Source: an uncultured Bacteroidales bacterium (lineage in GTDB: Bacteria; Bacteroidota; Bacteroidia; Bacteroidales; UBA932). Taken from it: 11,931 nucleotides of DNA. Both the position numbers and the translations under genes were made by a program. A model generated the notes under the pieces. It made no database searches and was not told the origin of the DNA. It saw only the letters and a list, made by a program, of their open reading frames with translations. Of the stretch, positions 1-7,936 are shown piece after piece. The stretch lies in NCBI GenBank assembly GCA_905234775.1, contig CAJOJC010000047.1:1-11931 (forward strand), read 5' to 3'. The first letter of the stretch is position 1. Each line of letters opens with the position of its first letter.

Positions 1-257
1 CCAAGGTGCTTGTGTCGCTTCGCAACGGCACCGATCCGGACTATTATGAGATGGTCTTCGAGGACAACGGACCCGGCGTGGACGAAGAGAATCGACCGAA
101 GCTCTTCACGCCGAAGTTTACCACCAAGAGCAGCGGCAGCGGTCTCGGCCTGTCTATCTGCCGCAGTATCCTCGAAAGGTGCGGTGCCACCATCGAGTAT
201 TCGCGCAGCTTCAATCTGGGCGGTGCGTGCTTCACGATAAGATATCCGAAGGGTTAG
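1..257 (+). CDS. NtrY-like sensor histidine kinase, C-terminal end only (5' part outside window)
   Basis: This is the last 84 codons of a histidine kinase gene that enters from the left edge; the frame is open to base 1 and ends at TAG 255-257. The visible part is the ATP-binding (HATPase_c) half. It has a G1-type DNGPGV box at about 66-83, a phenylalanine segment LFTPKFTTKSSGSG, a G2-type GSGLGLSI box, and a final GGACFTIRYP strand. This protein would autophosphorylate a histidine, presumably for a sigma-54-type response regulator. The residues match the end of the kinase at 3488-6880 at 73 of 84 positions by my count, so the two are paralogs. The N-terminal sensor part cannot be judged from here. 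A terminator follows directly. Confidence 0.9.
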   Translation, partial: KVLVSLRNGTDPDYYEMVFEDNGPGVDEENRPKLFTPKFTTKSSGSGLGLSICRSILERCGATIEYSRSFNLGGACFTIRYPKG

Positions 258-284
258 GCCGTTTTGGCGCTGACCTTCCGGCAA

Positions 285-320
285 CCGCAACCGCGTCTAT
301 TGCGCGGCGTGCGGATTTTT
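285..320 (+). terminator. Rho-independent terminator after the first kinase gene
   Basis: The arms CCGCA (285-289) and CCGCG (291-295) pair with CGCGG (303-307) and TGCGG (310-314). This gives a G+C-rich stem of 10 pairs with a small internal loop (A opposite CG) and a 7-nt apical loop. It is followed by A and five Ts (316-320). It lies 28 bp past the kinase stop and would end that transcript. Its loop and right arm overlap the promoter of the next gene. Confidence 0.7.
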
Positions 321-330
321 ATTATATTTG
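300..330 (+). promoter_or_regulatory. Bacteroidota-type promoter of the engB-prs-der operon
   Basis: A perfect TAnnTTTG -7 box (TATATTTG, 323-330) is preceded by a TTG -33 element (300-302) with a 20-bp spacer. This is the arrangement known for the primary sigma factor of Bacteroides and Flavobacterium. The engB start codon is 17 bp downstream of the box, so the leader would be only about 10-13 nt. The assignment rests on consensus match and position. Confidence 0.7.
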
Positions 331-347
331 TATTCGGTTAGGGTTTT

Positions 348-944
348 ATGAAAATCAGCAGCGCGACATTTGCAGGAAGCAGTACCAGAGTGGCCGGAAA
401 GCCGCAGAGGAAACTGCCGGAATTTGCGTTTATCGGAAGGAGTAACGTAGGGAAGAGCAGCCTTATCAATATGCTCTGCCGCAACGGCCGCCTGGCGCTG
501 ACCTCCTCTACTCCCGGAAAGACAAAACTCGTCAATCATTTCCTGATCAACGACCAGTGGTACCTGGTGGATCTTCCCGGTTACGGCTACGCGAAACTGA
601 ATCAAAAAGGCCGCGACGCCATCAAAGAAGTCATTAACGACTATATACTCGGCAGCGAGGAACTAGTGATGCTTTTCGTCCTGGTAGACAGCCGTCACGA
701 CATTACTAAAATCGATCAGGACTTTATCCGCGAACTTGGTGAGAACGGAATACCTTTCGGAATCATCTTCACCAAAAGCGACAAATCCGGCCCCAATGTC
801 CTGAAAGCCCAGATCGAGAAGGACAAAGAGATCCTTTCGAAAGAGTGGGAGGAGATGCCCCCGATGTTTGAGAGCTCGGCCCAGAGCGGAGCGGGACGCG
901 AAGAGATACTTGATTATATAGACAACATACTGAAATCTATCTGA
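348..944 (+). CDS. engB: Ribosome biogenesis GTP-binding protein EngB (YihA/YsxC)
   Basis: EngB is a TRAFAC-class GTPase needed for late assembly of the large ribosomal subunit. The 198 residues fit the family (about 195-210). The G motifs appear in order: P-loop GRSNVGKSS at 30-38, the STPGKT switch I region at 54-59, DLPGYG at 75-80 (the family's version of DxxG), TKSD at 142-145 and SSA at 176-178. The ATG at 348 sits 17 bp after the promoter -7 box, and the protein then begins with the usual short basic N-terminal strand, so this start is preferred. It is the first gene of a plus-strand operon and prs begins 3 bp after its stop. Together with der it gives the operon a ribosome-assembly character. 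Confidence 0.96.
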   Translation: MKISSATFAGSSTRVAGKPQRKLPEFAFIGRSNVGKSSLINMLCRNGRLALTSSTPGKTKLVNHFLINDQWYLVDLPGYGYAKLNQKGRDAIKEVINDYILGSEELVMLFVLVDSRHDITKIDQDFIRELGENGIPFGIIFTKSDKSGPNVLKAQIEKDKEILSKEWEEMPPMFESSAQSGAGREEILDYIDNILKSI

Positions 945-947
945 CCT

Positions 948-1910
948 ATGCAACACAACCACAGAATGGAGTTGTTCGCATGCGATGCCTCGAAAGACTT
1001 CGCCTGCAGAGTTATTGAGGAGTTGAACAAGATCGACCGTCCAGACGACACCGAGCGCCCGTATCATATCGGCGATATGACCGTGGCCCGCTTCTCCGAC
1101 GGCGAGTTCCAGCCCCAGTACGATGAGAGCGTACGCGGCGCCTCCGTCTACATCATTCAGTCTACGATTCCGCCGGCAGACAATCTGATGGAACTCCTTC
1201 TGGCCATCGATGCGGCGAAACGCGCTTCCGCAGACACGGTCGTCGCCGTGATCCCGTACTTCGGCTGGGCACGTCAGGATAGGAAGGACCGCCCGCGAGT
1301 CGCAATCGGAGCGAAGCTGGTCGCGAACCTGCTCACTGCCGCCGGTGCTGACCGTGTGATGACCTGCGACCTCCATGCCGACCAGATCCAGGGCTTCTTC
1401 GATATCCCGGTCGACCATGTCTCCGGTTCATGGGCCTTCCTGCCAATGCTCCGCAAGATGAACATCCCCGACCTGGCGATCGCAGCCCCCGACATGGGCG
1501 GAGCGAAGCGCGCGCACCTCTACGCGAAGGCGCTCGGCACCCCGATGATCATCTGCCACAAGATCCGCGTCAAGGCGAACGTAGTCGGCAGCATCACCGC
1601 TATCGGCGAGGTCGAGGGGAAGAACGTGGTCATCATCGACGATATGATCGACACGGCCGGGACCCTCTGCAAGGTGGCCGACGTCCTGATGGACATGGGC
1701 GCGAAGAGCGTCAGGGCCATGCTCAGCGGCGAGGCGGTCCAGCGCATCCACGACTCCTCCCTGTGTGAGGTCTTCGTCACCGACACGATCCCCCATCCGG
1801 AGCTCGCCGGCGACCCGAAGATCAAGATTCTCTCGATGGCGCCGATGTTCGCGTCCATCATAGACAAGGTCTACAATTACGAAGCGATCAGCCCCGAATT
1901 CGATAAATGA
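948..1910 (+). CDS. prs: Ribose-phosphate pyrophosphokinase (PRPP synthase)
   Basis: Prs transfers diphosphate from ATP to ribose 5-phosphate, making PRPP for purine, pyrimidine, histidine, tryptophan and NAD synthesis in the cytoplasm. Family landmarks are all visible in 320 residues: FSDGE at 49-53, RQDRK at 109-113 (ATP contacts), DLHADQIQGFF at 141-151 with the metal-binding histidine 143, PDMGG at 181-185, a K-x-R pair at 205-207 corresponding to the catalytic flexible loop, and the PRPP-binding VVIIDDMIDTAGTL at 227-240. Two starts are possible. ATG 948 lies 3 bp from the engB stop. ATG 966 (residue 7) gives a length nearer the usual 310-315, so the first six residues are uncertain. The stop overlaps the next gene's start by 4 bp (ATGA), suggesting coupled translation. 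Confidence 0.96.
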   Translation: MQHNHRMELFACDASKDFACRVIEELNKIDRPDDTERPYHIGDMTVARFSDGEFQPQYDESVRGASVYIIQSTIPPADNLMELLLAIDAAKRASADTVVAVIPYFGWARQDRKDRPRVAIGAKLVANLLTAAGADRVMTCDLHADQIQGFFDIPVDHVSGSWAFLPMLRKMNIPDLAIAAPDMGGAKRAHLYAKALGTPMIICHKIRVKANVVGSITAIGEVEGKNVVIIDDMIDTAGTLCKVADVLMDMGAKSVRAMLSGEAVQRIHDSSLCEVFVTDTIPHPELAGDPKIKILSMAPMFASIIDKVYNYEAISPEFDK

Positions 1911-2149
1911 CAACCTTCCTTGCAGCGGCGATCGTCCTGGGCCTCGGAATCCTCGGGATGTGCGTCTTCCTTCTGAAGAAGGGCGGCGAGTTCCCGAAGT
2001 ACGACGTTGGCTCGAACCCCGAAATGCAAAAGCGCGGGATCCGCTGCTTCAAGGATGAAGATGCCGAACTCCATGGGCGCACGGCGGAGTGTGACGGCAA
2101 TTATTCCGACGCCTGCAAAGACTGCGGGCTGTACAAAAAAACCAGTTAG
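1907..2149 (+). CDS. Small single-pass membrane protein with four soluble cysteines, function unknown
   Basis: An 80-residue protein of no function known to me. Residues about 3-23 form a hydrophobic helix (with C19), followed by KK, consistent with an N-terminal membrane anchor and a cytoplasmic tail by the positive-inside rule. The tail has a GEFPKYDVGSNPEM segment and four cysteines at 47, 62, 70 and 73; the last two form CxxC. A metal or iron-sulfur site or a redox role is conceivable but is inference only. The gene is very likely real. Its ATG overlaps the prs TGA (ATGA), its TAG is 3 bp from der, and both neighbours use the same tight spacing. I recall similar short proteins with a GxFP...NPxMxxxGIxC pattern in other Bacteroidota, which I cannot confirm here. 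Confidence 0.8.
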   Translation: MTTFLAAAIVLGLGILGMCVFLLKKGGEFPKYDVGSNPEMQKRGIRCFKDEDAELHGRTAECDGNYSDACKDCGLYKKTS

Positions 2150-2152
2150 CGT

Positions 2153-3460
2153 ATGAGCCTCGTAGCCATAGTCGGCCGGCCTAATGTCGGCAAATCAACC
2201 CTGTTTAACCGCCTGGTGGGAATGCGCCAAGCGATAGTGGACCCCACCGCCGGAGTCACCCGCGACCGCCACTACGGCCGCTGCGAATGGTGCGGCCGTG
2301 AGTTCTCGGTCGTGGATACCGGCGGTTACACTACCAACTCGGAGGACGTTTTCGAAAGCGCCATCCGCGAGCAGGTCCAGATCGCGATCAGCGAGGCCGA
2401 CGTGGTTCTGTTCATGGTCGAGGCGGCCACCGGCGTCACCGACTACGACGCCGAAGTTGCAGACGTCCTGCGTCGTGCGAAAAAGCCGGTCGTTCTCTGC
2501 GTGAACAAGGTAGACAGCGGCGAGAAGATGTTCGACGCCTACCAGTTCTATTCGCTGGGACTTGGAGAAATCTACAGCATCTCTGCCGCTAACGGTTCAG
2601 GAACTGGCGATCTGCTCGACGAGATTGTCAAGGTCCTTCCCGACGAGCCCGAAGTTGAGGATCCCCACAAAGATCTTCCGCGCATCGCCATAGTCGGAAA
2701 ACCCAACGTCGGCAAGTCGTCGATAACCAACGCCCTGCTCGGCGAAGAGCGCAACATAGTTACCCCAGTCGCCGGAACTACCCGCGACTCGATTGAGACC
2801 TACTACAATAAGTTCGGCCACGAATTTATGTTGGTCGACACAGCCGGAATCCGCCGCAAGGCAAAGGTCCACGAAGACCTGGAGTTCTATTCAGTAATGC
2901 GTTCCATCCGCGCGATCGAACACTCAGACGTATGTGTGATGATGATCGACGCGACTACCGGAATGGAGGCTCAGGATATGAACATCTTCAACCTGATTCT
3001 GAAGAACCGCAAGGGTTGCGTGCTGGTCGTTAATAAATGGGATCTCTTTATAAAAGACAGCAATACTCTGCGCGACTATGAGAAGTCTCTCCGCGAGAGG
3101 ATCGCGCCGTTTACGGATGTTCCTATTGTATTTACTTCAGTTCTGAAGATGCAGCGCATCGGCGACGTACTGGACGCCGTAGCCCGCGTTTACGAGAATT
3201 ATTCCCGGAAGATTCCTACAGCACGCCTCAACGAAGAACTTCTGCCTATTATTGAGGAGACTCCTCCGCCGAGTACTAAGGGTAAGTACATCAAGATCAA
3301 GTACATCACCCAGCTTCCTACGCGTTTCCCTTCGTTTGCGTTCTTCTGCAACCTCCCGCAGTACATCAAGGATCCCTACAAGCGCTTCCTCGAGAACCAG
3401 CTCCGCTCGAGGTTCGACCTTACCGGCTGCCCGATCCAGATCTTCTGCAGACAGAAATAG
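2153..3460 (+). CDS. der: Ribosome-associated GTPase Der (EngA)
   Basis: Der is the essential tandem-GTPase factor for 50S subunit assembly. At 435 residues it has the family's normal length and order. G domain 1 has P-loop GRPNVGKST at 8-16, DTGG at 55-58 and NKVD at 118-121. An acidic linker (about 162-174) follows. G domain 2 has P-loop GKPNVGKSS at 182-190, DTAG at 229-232 and NKWD at 294-297. The C-terminal KH-like domain from about 355 ends in the family-typical [14 protein letters not shown] 2153 gives exactly the conserved N-terminus (P-loop near residue 8). It is the last gene of the plus-strand operon. Only 27 bp separate its stop from the stop of the convergent kinase gene. Confidence 0.97.
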   Translation: MSLVAIVGRPNVGKSTLFNRLVGMRQAIVDPTAGVTRDRHYGRCEWCGREFSVVDTGGYTTNSEDVFESAIREQVQIAISEADVVLFMVEAATGVTDYDAEVADVLRRAKKPVVLCVNKVDSGEKMFDAYQFYSLGLGEIYSISAANGSGTGDLLDEIVKVLPDEPEVEDPHKDLPRIAIVGKPNVGKSSITNALLGEERNIVTPVAGTTRDSIETYYNKFGHEFMLVDTAGIRRKAKVHEDLEFYSVMRSIRAIEHSDVCVMMIDATTGMEAQDMNIFNLILKNRKGCVLVVNKWDLFIKDSNTLRDYEKSLRERIAPFTDVPIVFTSVLKMQRIGDVLDAVARVYENYSRKIPTARLNEELLPIIEETPPPSTKGKYIKIKYITQLPTRFPSFAFFCNLPQYIKDPYKRFLENQLRSRFDLTGCPIQIFCRQK

Positions 3461-3487
3461 CCACAGGTTTTCTCTTTCGGGAACCGA

Positions 3488-6400
3488 TTATTCTTTCGGA
3501 TAGCGGATGGTGAAGCAGGCGCCGCCGAGCTTGAAGCTGCGCGAGTAGGCGATGGCGGCGCCGCACCTCTCGAGGATGCTCTTGCAGATAGACAGGCCGA
3601 GGCCGCTGCCGCTGCTCTTCGTAGTGAACTTCGGGGTGAAGAGCTTAGACATATTCTCTTCGGGAACTCCGGGGCCGTTGTCTTCGAAGACTATCTCATA
3701 GAAACCCGGATCGGTACCGTTCCTCAAAGAAACAAGAACCTTGGCTTCCTTGATACCTTCGCAGGCCTGGACGGCATTGTTCAGGATATTGACGAACACG
3801 CGGACAAGCTGAGGGCGAGGGCCGCGGACGACAACGTCCGGAAGACCCAGGTACTCGAACTCGACACCGGGACGTGCGGCGTACATTTCCACCTCGTCGC
3901 GGAGTAGTTCATCGAGTTTAATATCCACCGGCTCTTCGGAGTACAGCTTCGCAAAATCCGAGAACTGATTCGCCGTTTCAGTCAAGACATCAATATGGTC
4001 CAGAAGAATGGTCGCCATATCGTCGAACTTGGTCTGCCAGCTCGGATCGCCGTTGGCCTTGAGCCTCTGGATACGCTGGATCTGTAGGCGCATAGGAGTA
4101 AGAGGATTCTTGATCTCATGGGCCACGTTGCGGGCCATCTCGCTCCATGCCTTATCGCGCTCGGCCTGGGCAAGGGCCTTCGTAGAAGCGGTAAGGTCGG
4201 TAACCATCCTATTGTATGACTGAACCAGAGAGGAGATTTCGTCTTGTCTGTCGTAGGAGATATACTCCAGACGGTCTACCCCGCCGGCCTCCATCTTGTG
4301 GCTCATCTCGGAGATGGGCCTGAAGGTCCTGTCGACGACATAAGATATCAGAGCGAGCGAAAGTAGCAGTAGGATGAAGAACACTATCACGATACTGATT
4401 GTGTGGGTTGCGGCATCCAGCTGGAAGTCGTAGCTGCGCTCCATATAAGGCGAGGAGAAGATCGCGAGGATATTACCGTCTGAGCCCATCACCGGAGCGT
4501 ACATGGTGTAGATCCAGCGTGTACCGTATTTCTCGCGCTGGATGTAGTTGCCCTCGTTGAGATACATAATATGGTAATACGCGGTCTCATTGAGGCGGCT
4601 GCCGAGAACCATCTTTTCGAATAGCTCGGGCGAGGTCGACATGAGGATACGGCCGTCCGGGCGGAAGATCGAGATATCCGATCCGGTATTGTCTGAAACC
4701 CTGCGGATAAGAGCGAGCGTCTCCCTGGAGAACAGGGCGTCACTGGAGCTGTAGCCACGCAGTCCGGCCTGGAGCATGGTGCGGATCGAATTGCTCTTGT
4801 CCGACATCATGGTCCTGGCATTGGCCTCGTTGCGGCCGAAGACGAAGGTGACGCTGAAGGTGACGAGGACCGCCATGGTCGCGGTAAGGGAGACGGTAGT
4901 CAGGATTGTGATCGTCCGCTTGAACGAGTTCGGAGCCAGGGGCGCGCGCTTAGGCTTTCCGGAGAAAAGGCTGGCGAACAGGAAGAAGACCAGCGCCACC
5001 ATCGCAAGCGCGAGGAGGTTGGAATCGACGTTCTTATACTGGCGGGAAATCACGAGTACCTCGTCTTCCGAGACCTGGTTCACGAAGTGGAGGTAGCCGC
5101 CGGAGACGTAGTCGGTCTCCTTGAGCGAGCGGAAGAGGGCCAACCGCTCTTCGGTGAGGCGGGTCGGGTAGGCGTACGAGCCCCTGAGGTACTGGCGGTC
5201 GCGGCCCTTATATTTGGCGTAGGAATAGCGCCATGGGATTTCGTCTGCCCTGCTTCCGAGTCCGAGCACGGACGAGAGCGACCTTCCGGGATCACCGGAC
5301 TTGGGCTCGATGCTGACGTACATGGTATTCTGGCCCTGGTCCTCCAGATAATATTGGAACGCGCCTACATAGCGGCTGCGCTGGCCGGACAGAGGGGCAT
5401 AGAAGAAATGGGAATTCTGGTCGATGCGGGTGCCGGACTCCAGGCCCAGGGCCTCGGAATCGCCTCCGATCTGGACGCGGATATCGTAGTCGGACAGGAC
5501 CCGGAACAGGTAGTTGTCGACGATGCGCTCGCGCGCGATGCGGGCATTGTCCTCCGAACCGGAAGCGCGGCTGAGCACCTCGTCGGACGCGATCAGACTT
5601 TCGGCCTTTTTCAGCTGCTCCTCGACCGCATTGTCACGGTCGTTCGCCAGGTTTTCAGCCCATGACGAGATGATCATCTGCTCGCGCTCGAAGCCCATGG
5701 ACGTGGTCACAAGGACCAGGTACAGCGCCAGCGCCAGCGAAGCTATCACCCTCGCGGGTACGGAGAAGAGGTCGACGCGCTTGCCGGGACGGTTCAGGGC
5801 GGGCATCAGCAGCACCGCGAGGAGCATGGTCGCGACCAGCATCAGCACGAAGGTCCCGAGAACCGCGGCCGACTCCCAGCTCAGGAGGTCGAGCTTCGTC
5901 AGATCTAGGCTGATGTGGGTGTAGACGAAGACTTTATAGAGCTCGATATAGGTAAAGCCGAAGATGCCGAGGATCACGACGATGTCGGCAACGGCGGCAA
6001 TGATCGCGCTCGCCCGCTTTTTAATTCCCGCCCAGATGCTTTCGCGGCAGAGGTACAGGCAGAGCGAGATCATGAAGGTGATCATATTGATCAGCAGAAT
6101 GATCGAGATCTGGCTGAGCTCGCCTTCGGTAAGCGGATACCACTTCGCTAGAGCGACGGTAGATAGGATCAGCAGAAAGATTGAAACCAGCGAGCCGCGG
6201 ATGCTCGGAGCGCCCTTCAGGGCGATGACGATTCCGACCGCGAAGAGCAGCAGCGCGATCCACGCCAACTGCGAAGGGAGTTTGCTGCGAACGGGCAGCG
6301 ACTCGTAGACCACCTTGAATACCGGCTGACCGTTGTACGAGACGCCAGTCCCGTCGGGGGTATGGAGGCTGCGGATGCTGTAGCCCTCCTGAAGGCGGAG

Positions 6401-6880
6401 TTTTTCGTTCCCCTCCAGTTTAAGGCCCACGACCACCGTAACCAATCCACGGTCGATCCTCTTTACCAGATAGCTCTCCTGCTGGGTGAGCTTCATATAG
6501 GTATAGTAGGAATTGAGATCCAGGAACGGGGTCTGAACTACCCCGCGGCGGCGGTAGCGGGTCGAATACGAACGGCGGACGATGTCGTCGTTACCTACCG
6601 GGAATTGATTGGCCCACGACTGAAGACGGTCGCTTACATAGCGATATACCACCATATCGGCCGGCAGTTTTCCGAGGTCCATCCACTGGTCCGGCGAACC
6701 TTCGAGAGCCTTCTCGGCGAAGGAGTCGAGGGTCCTGAGACGGTGTGTCAAGACCGTTTCTACGCGGTGTGCAGCACGGGGAGTGTCTCCCTTGGCCTTG
6801 GGAGTAAAGAGCGAGATGGCGAACAGCAGCAGCGCCGCGCCTATGAAGATGGCCGATAAGAGTTTGCGACTTACTTTCAT
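3488..6880 (-). CDS. Large NtrY-like membrane sensor histidine kinase
   Basis: A 1130-residue kinase, longer than classical NtrY (about 700-770). Hydrophobic segments lie near 7-25, 203-221, 229-245, 257-277, 292-313, 337-360, 376-396, 622-640, 657-682 and 826-848. They delimit three likely extracytoplasmic regions (about 26-202, 397-621, 683-825). Then come a HAMP-like region (about 849-902), the phosphoacceptor H921 in HEIKNPLTP, and an ATPase domain with N-box NILNNAVQ (1031-1038), DNGPGV (1067-1072) and GSGLGLSI (1091-1098). HEIKNPLTP is the NtrY-subfamily signature, so a sigma-54-type regulator such as the one at 9489-10637 is the expected partner. The start ATG overlaps the rlmH TGA by 4 bp. 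The ligand is unknown; an envelope signal is my inference. The C-terminus is about 87% identical to the kinase ending at 257. Confidence 0.92.
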   Translation of the reverse strand: MKVSRKLLSAIFIGAALLLFAISLFTPKAKGDTPRAAHRVETVLTHRLRTLDSFAEKALEGSPDQWMDLGKLPADMVVYRYVSDRLQSWANQFPVGNDDIVRRSYSTRYRRRGVVQTPFLDLNSYYTYMKLTQQESYLVKRIDRGLVTVVVGLKLEGNEKLRLQEGYSIRSLHTPDGTGVSYNGQPVFKVVYESLPVRSKLPSQLAWIALLLFAVGIVIALKGAPSIRGSLVSIFLLILSTVALAKWYPLTEGELSQISIILLINMITFMISLCLYLCRESIWAGIKKRASAIIAAVADIVVILGIFGFTYIELYKVFVYTHISLDLTKLDLLSWESAAVLGTFVLMLVATMLLAVLLMPALNRPGKRVDLFSVPARVIASLALALYLVLVTTSMGFEREQMIISSWAENLANDRDNAVEEQLKKAESLIASDEVLSRASGSEDNARIARERIVDNYLFRVLSDYDIRVQIGGDSEALGLESGTRIDQNSHFFYAPLSGQRSRYVGAFQYYLEDQGQNTMYVSIEPKSGDPGRSLSSVLGLGSRADEIPWRYSYAKYKGRDRQYLRGSYAYPTRLTEERLALFRSLKETDYVSGGYLHFVNQVSEDEVLVISRQYKNVDSNLLALAMVALVFFLFASLFSGKPKRAPLAPNSFKRTITILTTVSLTATMAVLVTFSVTFVFGRNEANARTMMSDKSNSIRTMLQAGLRGYSSSDALFSRETLALIRRVSDNTGSDISIFRPDGRILMSTSPELFEKMVLGSRLNETAYYHIMYLNEGNYIQREKYGTRWIYTMYAPVMGSDGNILAIFSSPYMERSYDFQLDAATHTISIVIVFFILLLLSLALISYVVDRTFRPISEMSHKMEAGGVDRLEYISYDRQDEISSLVQSYNRMVTDLTASTKALAQAERDKAWSEMARNVAHEIKNPLTPMRLQIQRIQRLKANGDPSWQTKFDDMATILLDHIDVLTETANQFSDFAKLYSEEPVDIKLDELLRDEVEMYAARPGVEFEYLGLPDVVVRGPRPQLVRVFVNILNNAVQACEGIKEAKVLVSLRNGTDPGFYEIVFEDNGPGVPEENMSKLFTPKFTTKSSGSGLGLSICKSILERCGAAIAYSRSFKLGGACFTIRYPKE

Positions 6881-7347
6881 TCGTGGTGATACGACTCTCC
6901 CTTAAGGATGGTGAGAGCGCGGTAGAGCTGTTCAACAAAAATCGTGCGCACCATCTGGTGCGAAAAAGTCATCTTCGAAAGGGAGATAAGGGATCCGGCG
7001 CGCTGGTAGACTTCTTGACTGAAACCATAGGCACCGCCGACCACAAATACGAGGTCGCGGCCTGCCGCCATTTTCTTCTGAAGCCAGTCGGCGAATTCTA
7101 CAGAGCGGAACTCTTTTCCGCGTTCGTCGAGCAGTATCAGGTCGTCGGAGTCTTTCAAAGATTTCAGAATCAGTTTCCCTTCCGCGGACTTAATCTGGTC
7201 GCGGCTGAGAGAGGATGCGTTTTTCAATTCGGGAATTTCGCGTAGTTCAAAGGGTATATAGTGGCGAAGCCTGGAAGAATACACTTCCAGGCCTTCGGAT
7301 ACCCACTTGATGTCGGTTTTCCCGACTGTAATAAGCGAAACTCGCAA
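6877..7347 (-). CDS. rlmH: 23S rRNA pseudouridine-1915 N3-methyltransferase RlmH
   Basis: RlmH is a SPOUT-class enzyme that methylates pseudouridine 1915 of 23S rRNA on the assembled 70S ribosome, using S-adenosylmethionine. The 156 residues match the family (E. coli 155). Visible motifs are the N-terminal VSLITVGKT strand, LDERGK at 73-78, the SAM-loop VVGGAYGF at 102-109, the knot region SLSKMTFSHQMVRTIFVEQ at 122-140, and the catalytic C-terminal GESYHHE. The start codon is TTG (7347-7345). No ATG or GTG lies nearby that would keep the conserved first strand, and TTG falls 1 nt after the efp stop. The 3' end overlaps the kinase start by 4 bp, so kinase translation is probably coupled to RlmH. 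Confidence 0.95.
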   Translation of the reverse strand: MRVSLITVGKTDIKWVSEGLEVYSSRLRHYIPFELREIPELKNASSLSRDQIKSAEGKLILKSLKDSDDLILLDERGKEFRSVEFADWLQKKMAAGRDLVFVVGGAYGFSQEVYQRAGSLISLSKMTFSHQMVRTIFVEQLYRALTILKGESYHHE

Positions 7348-7348
7348 A

Positions 7349-7915
7349 TTAGACTCTCTGGCCGTAAGTACGGTCGGTTGTGTTAACCGTGATCTTGTCT
7401 CCCTGGTTGATGAAGAGAGGAACCATGATCTTAGCTCCAGTCTCGAGGGTGACTTCCTTAAGAGCGGAAGTAGTAGCGGTATTTCCCTTAACTGCAGGCT
7501 CGGAGTAAGTAACTTCGAGGGTTACGTAAGTAGGGAGTTCGCAGGTAAGGCAGCGCTCCTCGTCTCCGGTGACGAACATCATTTCGACATGCTGGCCTTC
7601 CTTCATAAGGTCAGAGTTCTCAACTACGTCGTGGGGAAGAGTGATCTGCTCGTAAGTTTCTTCGTGCATGAAGTTGAAAGCCTCACCGTCGTCATAGAGG
7701 AACTGGTAAGGACGGCGCTCGACTTCGATAGTCTCGATCTTGGCGCCTGCGGTAAAGGTATTCTCCAGGATGCGGCCATTCTCCAGGTTGCGGAGTTTAG
7801 TCTTCACGAAAGCGGGGCCCTTGCCGGGCTTTACGTGCTGGAACCATACGATCATACACGGTTTGTCGTTGTACTTCAGATAAAGTCCGTTTTTGAAATC
7901 AGCTGTTGTTGCCAT
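7349..7915 (-). CDS. efp: Translation elongation factor P
   Basis: EF-P binds between the P and E sites of the ribosome and rescues stalling on consecutive prolines. At 188 residues it has the standard length. It contains the N-terminal KOW-like domain (about 1-64) with loop KPGKGPAF, whose tip is lysine 32, the position that is post-translationally modified in many bacteria. Two OB-type domains follow (about 65-128 and 129-188), the last ending in the characteristic GDKITVNTTDRTYGQRV. No modification enzyme gene is visible in the window. A promoter lies immediately upstream, inside the end of ispH. rlmH follows after 1 nt, so efp heads a likely efp-rlmH-kinase sub-operon. Confidence 0.97.
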   Translation of the reverse strand: MATTADFKNGLYLKYNDKPCMIVWFQHVKPGKGPAFVKTKLRNLENGRILENTFTAGAKIETIEVERRPYQFLYDDGEAFNFMHEETYEQITLPHDVVENSDLMKEGQHVEMMFVTGDEERCLTCELPTYVTLEVTYSEPAVKGNTATTSALKEVTLETGAKIMVPLFINQGDKITVNTTDRTYGQRV

Positions 7916-7936
7916 ATAAATAGTGAATTGAATTAT

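Noticed and set aside
1..257. Possibility that the left kinase fragment is a pseudogene
   Set aside because: The frame is intact to the window edge, its ATP-binding motifs are complete, and substitutions are mostly conservative; truncation is due to the window boundary.
663..1418. 251-codon open frame on the minus strand across engB and prs
   Set aside because: It lies antisense to two clearly conserved genes, shows no recognisable domain, and is explained by the wobble-position G+C bias of the real genes.
3473..3499. Repeated CTTTCGG motif between der and the kinase
   Set aside because: It is a direct repeat of 7 bp, cannot form a hairpin, and is short enough to occur by chance.
5087..5665. 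192-codon open frame on the plus strand inside the kinase gene
   Set aside because: It is antisense to the extracytoplasmic part of the kinase, with low-complexity composition and no family resemblance; a shadow of the real frame.
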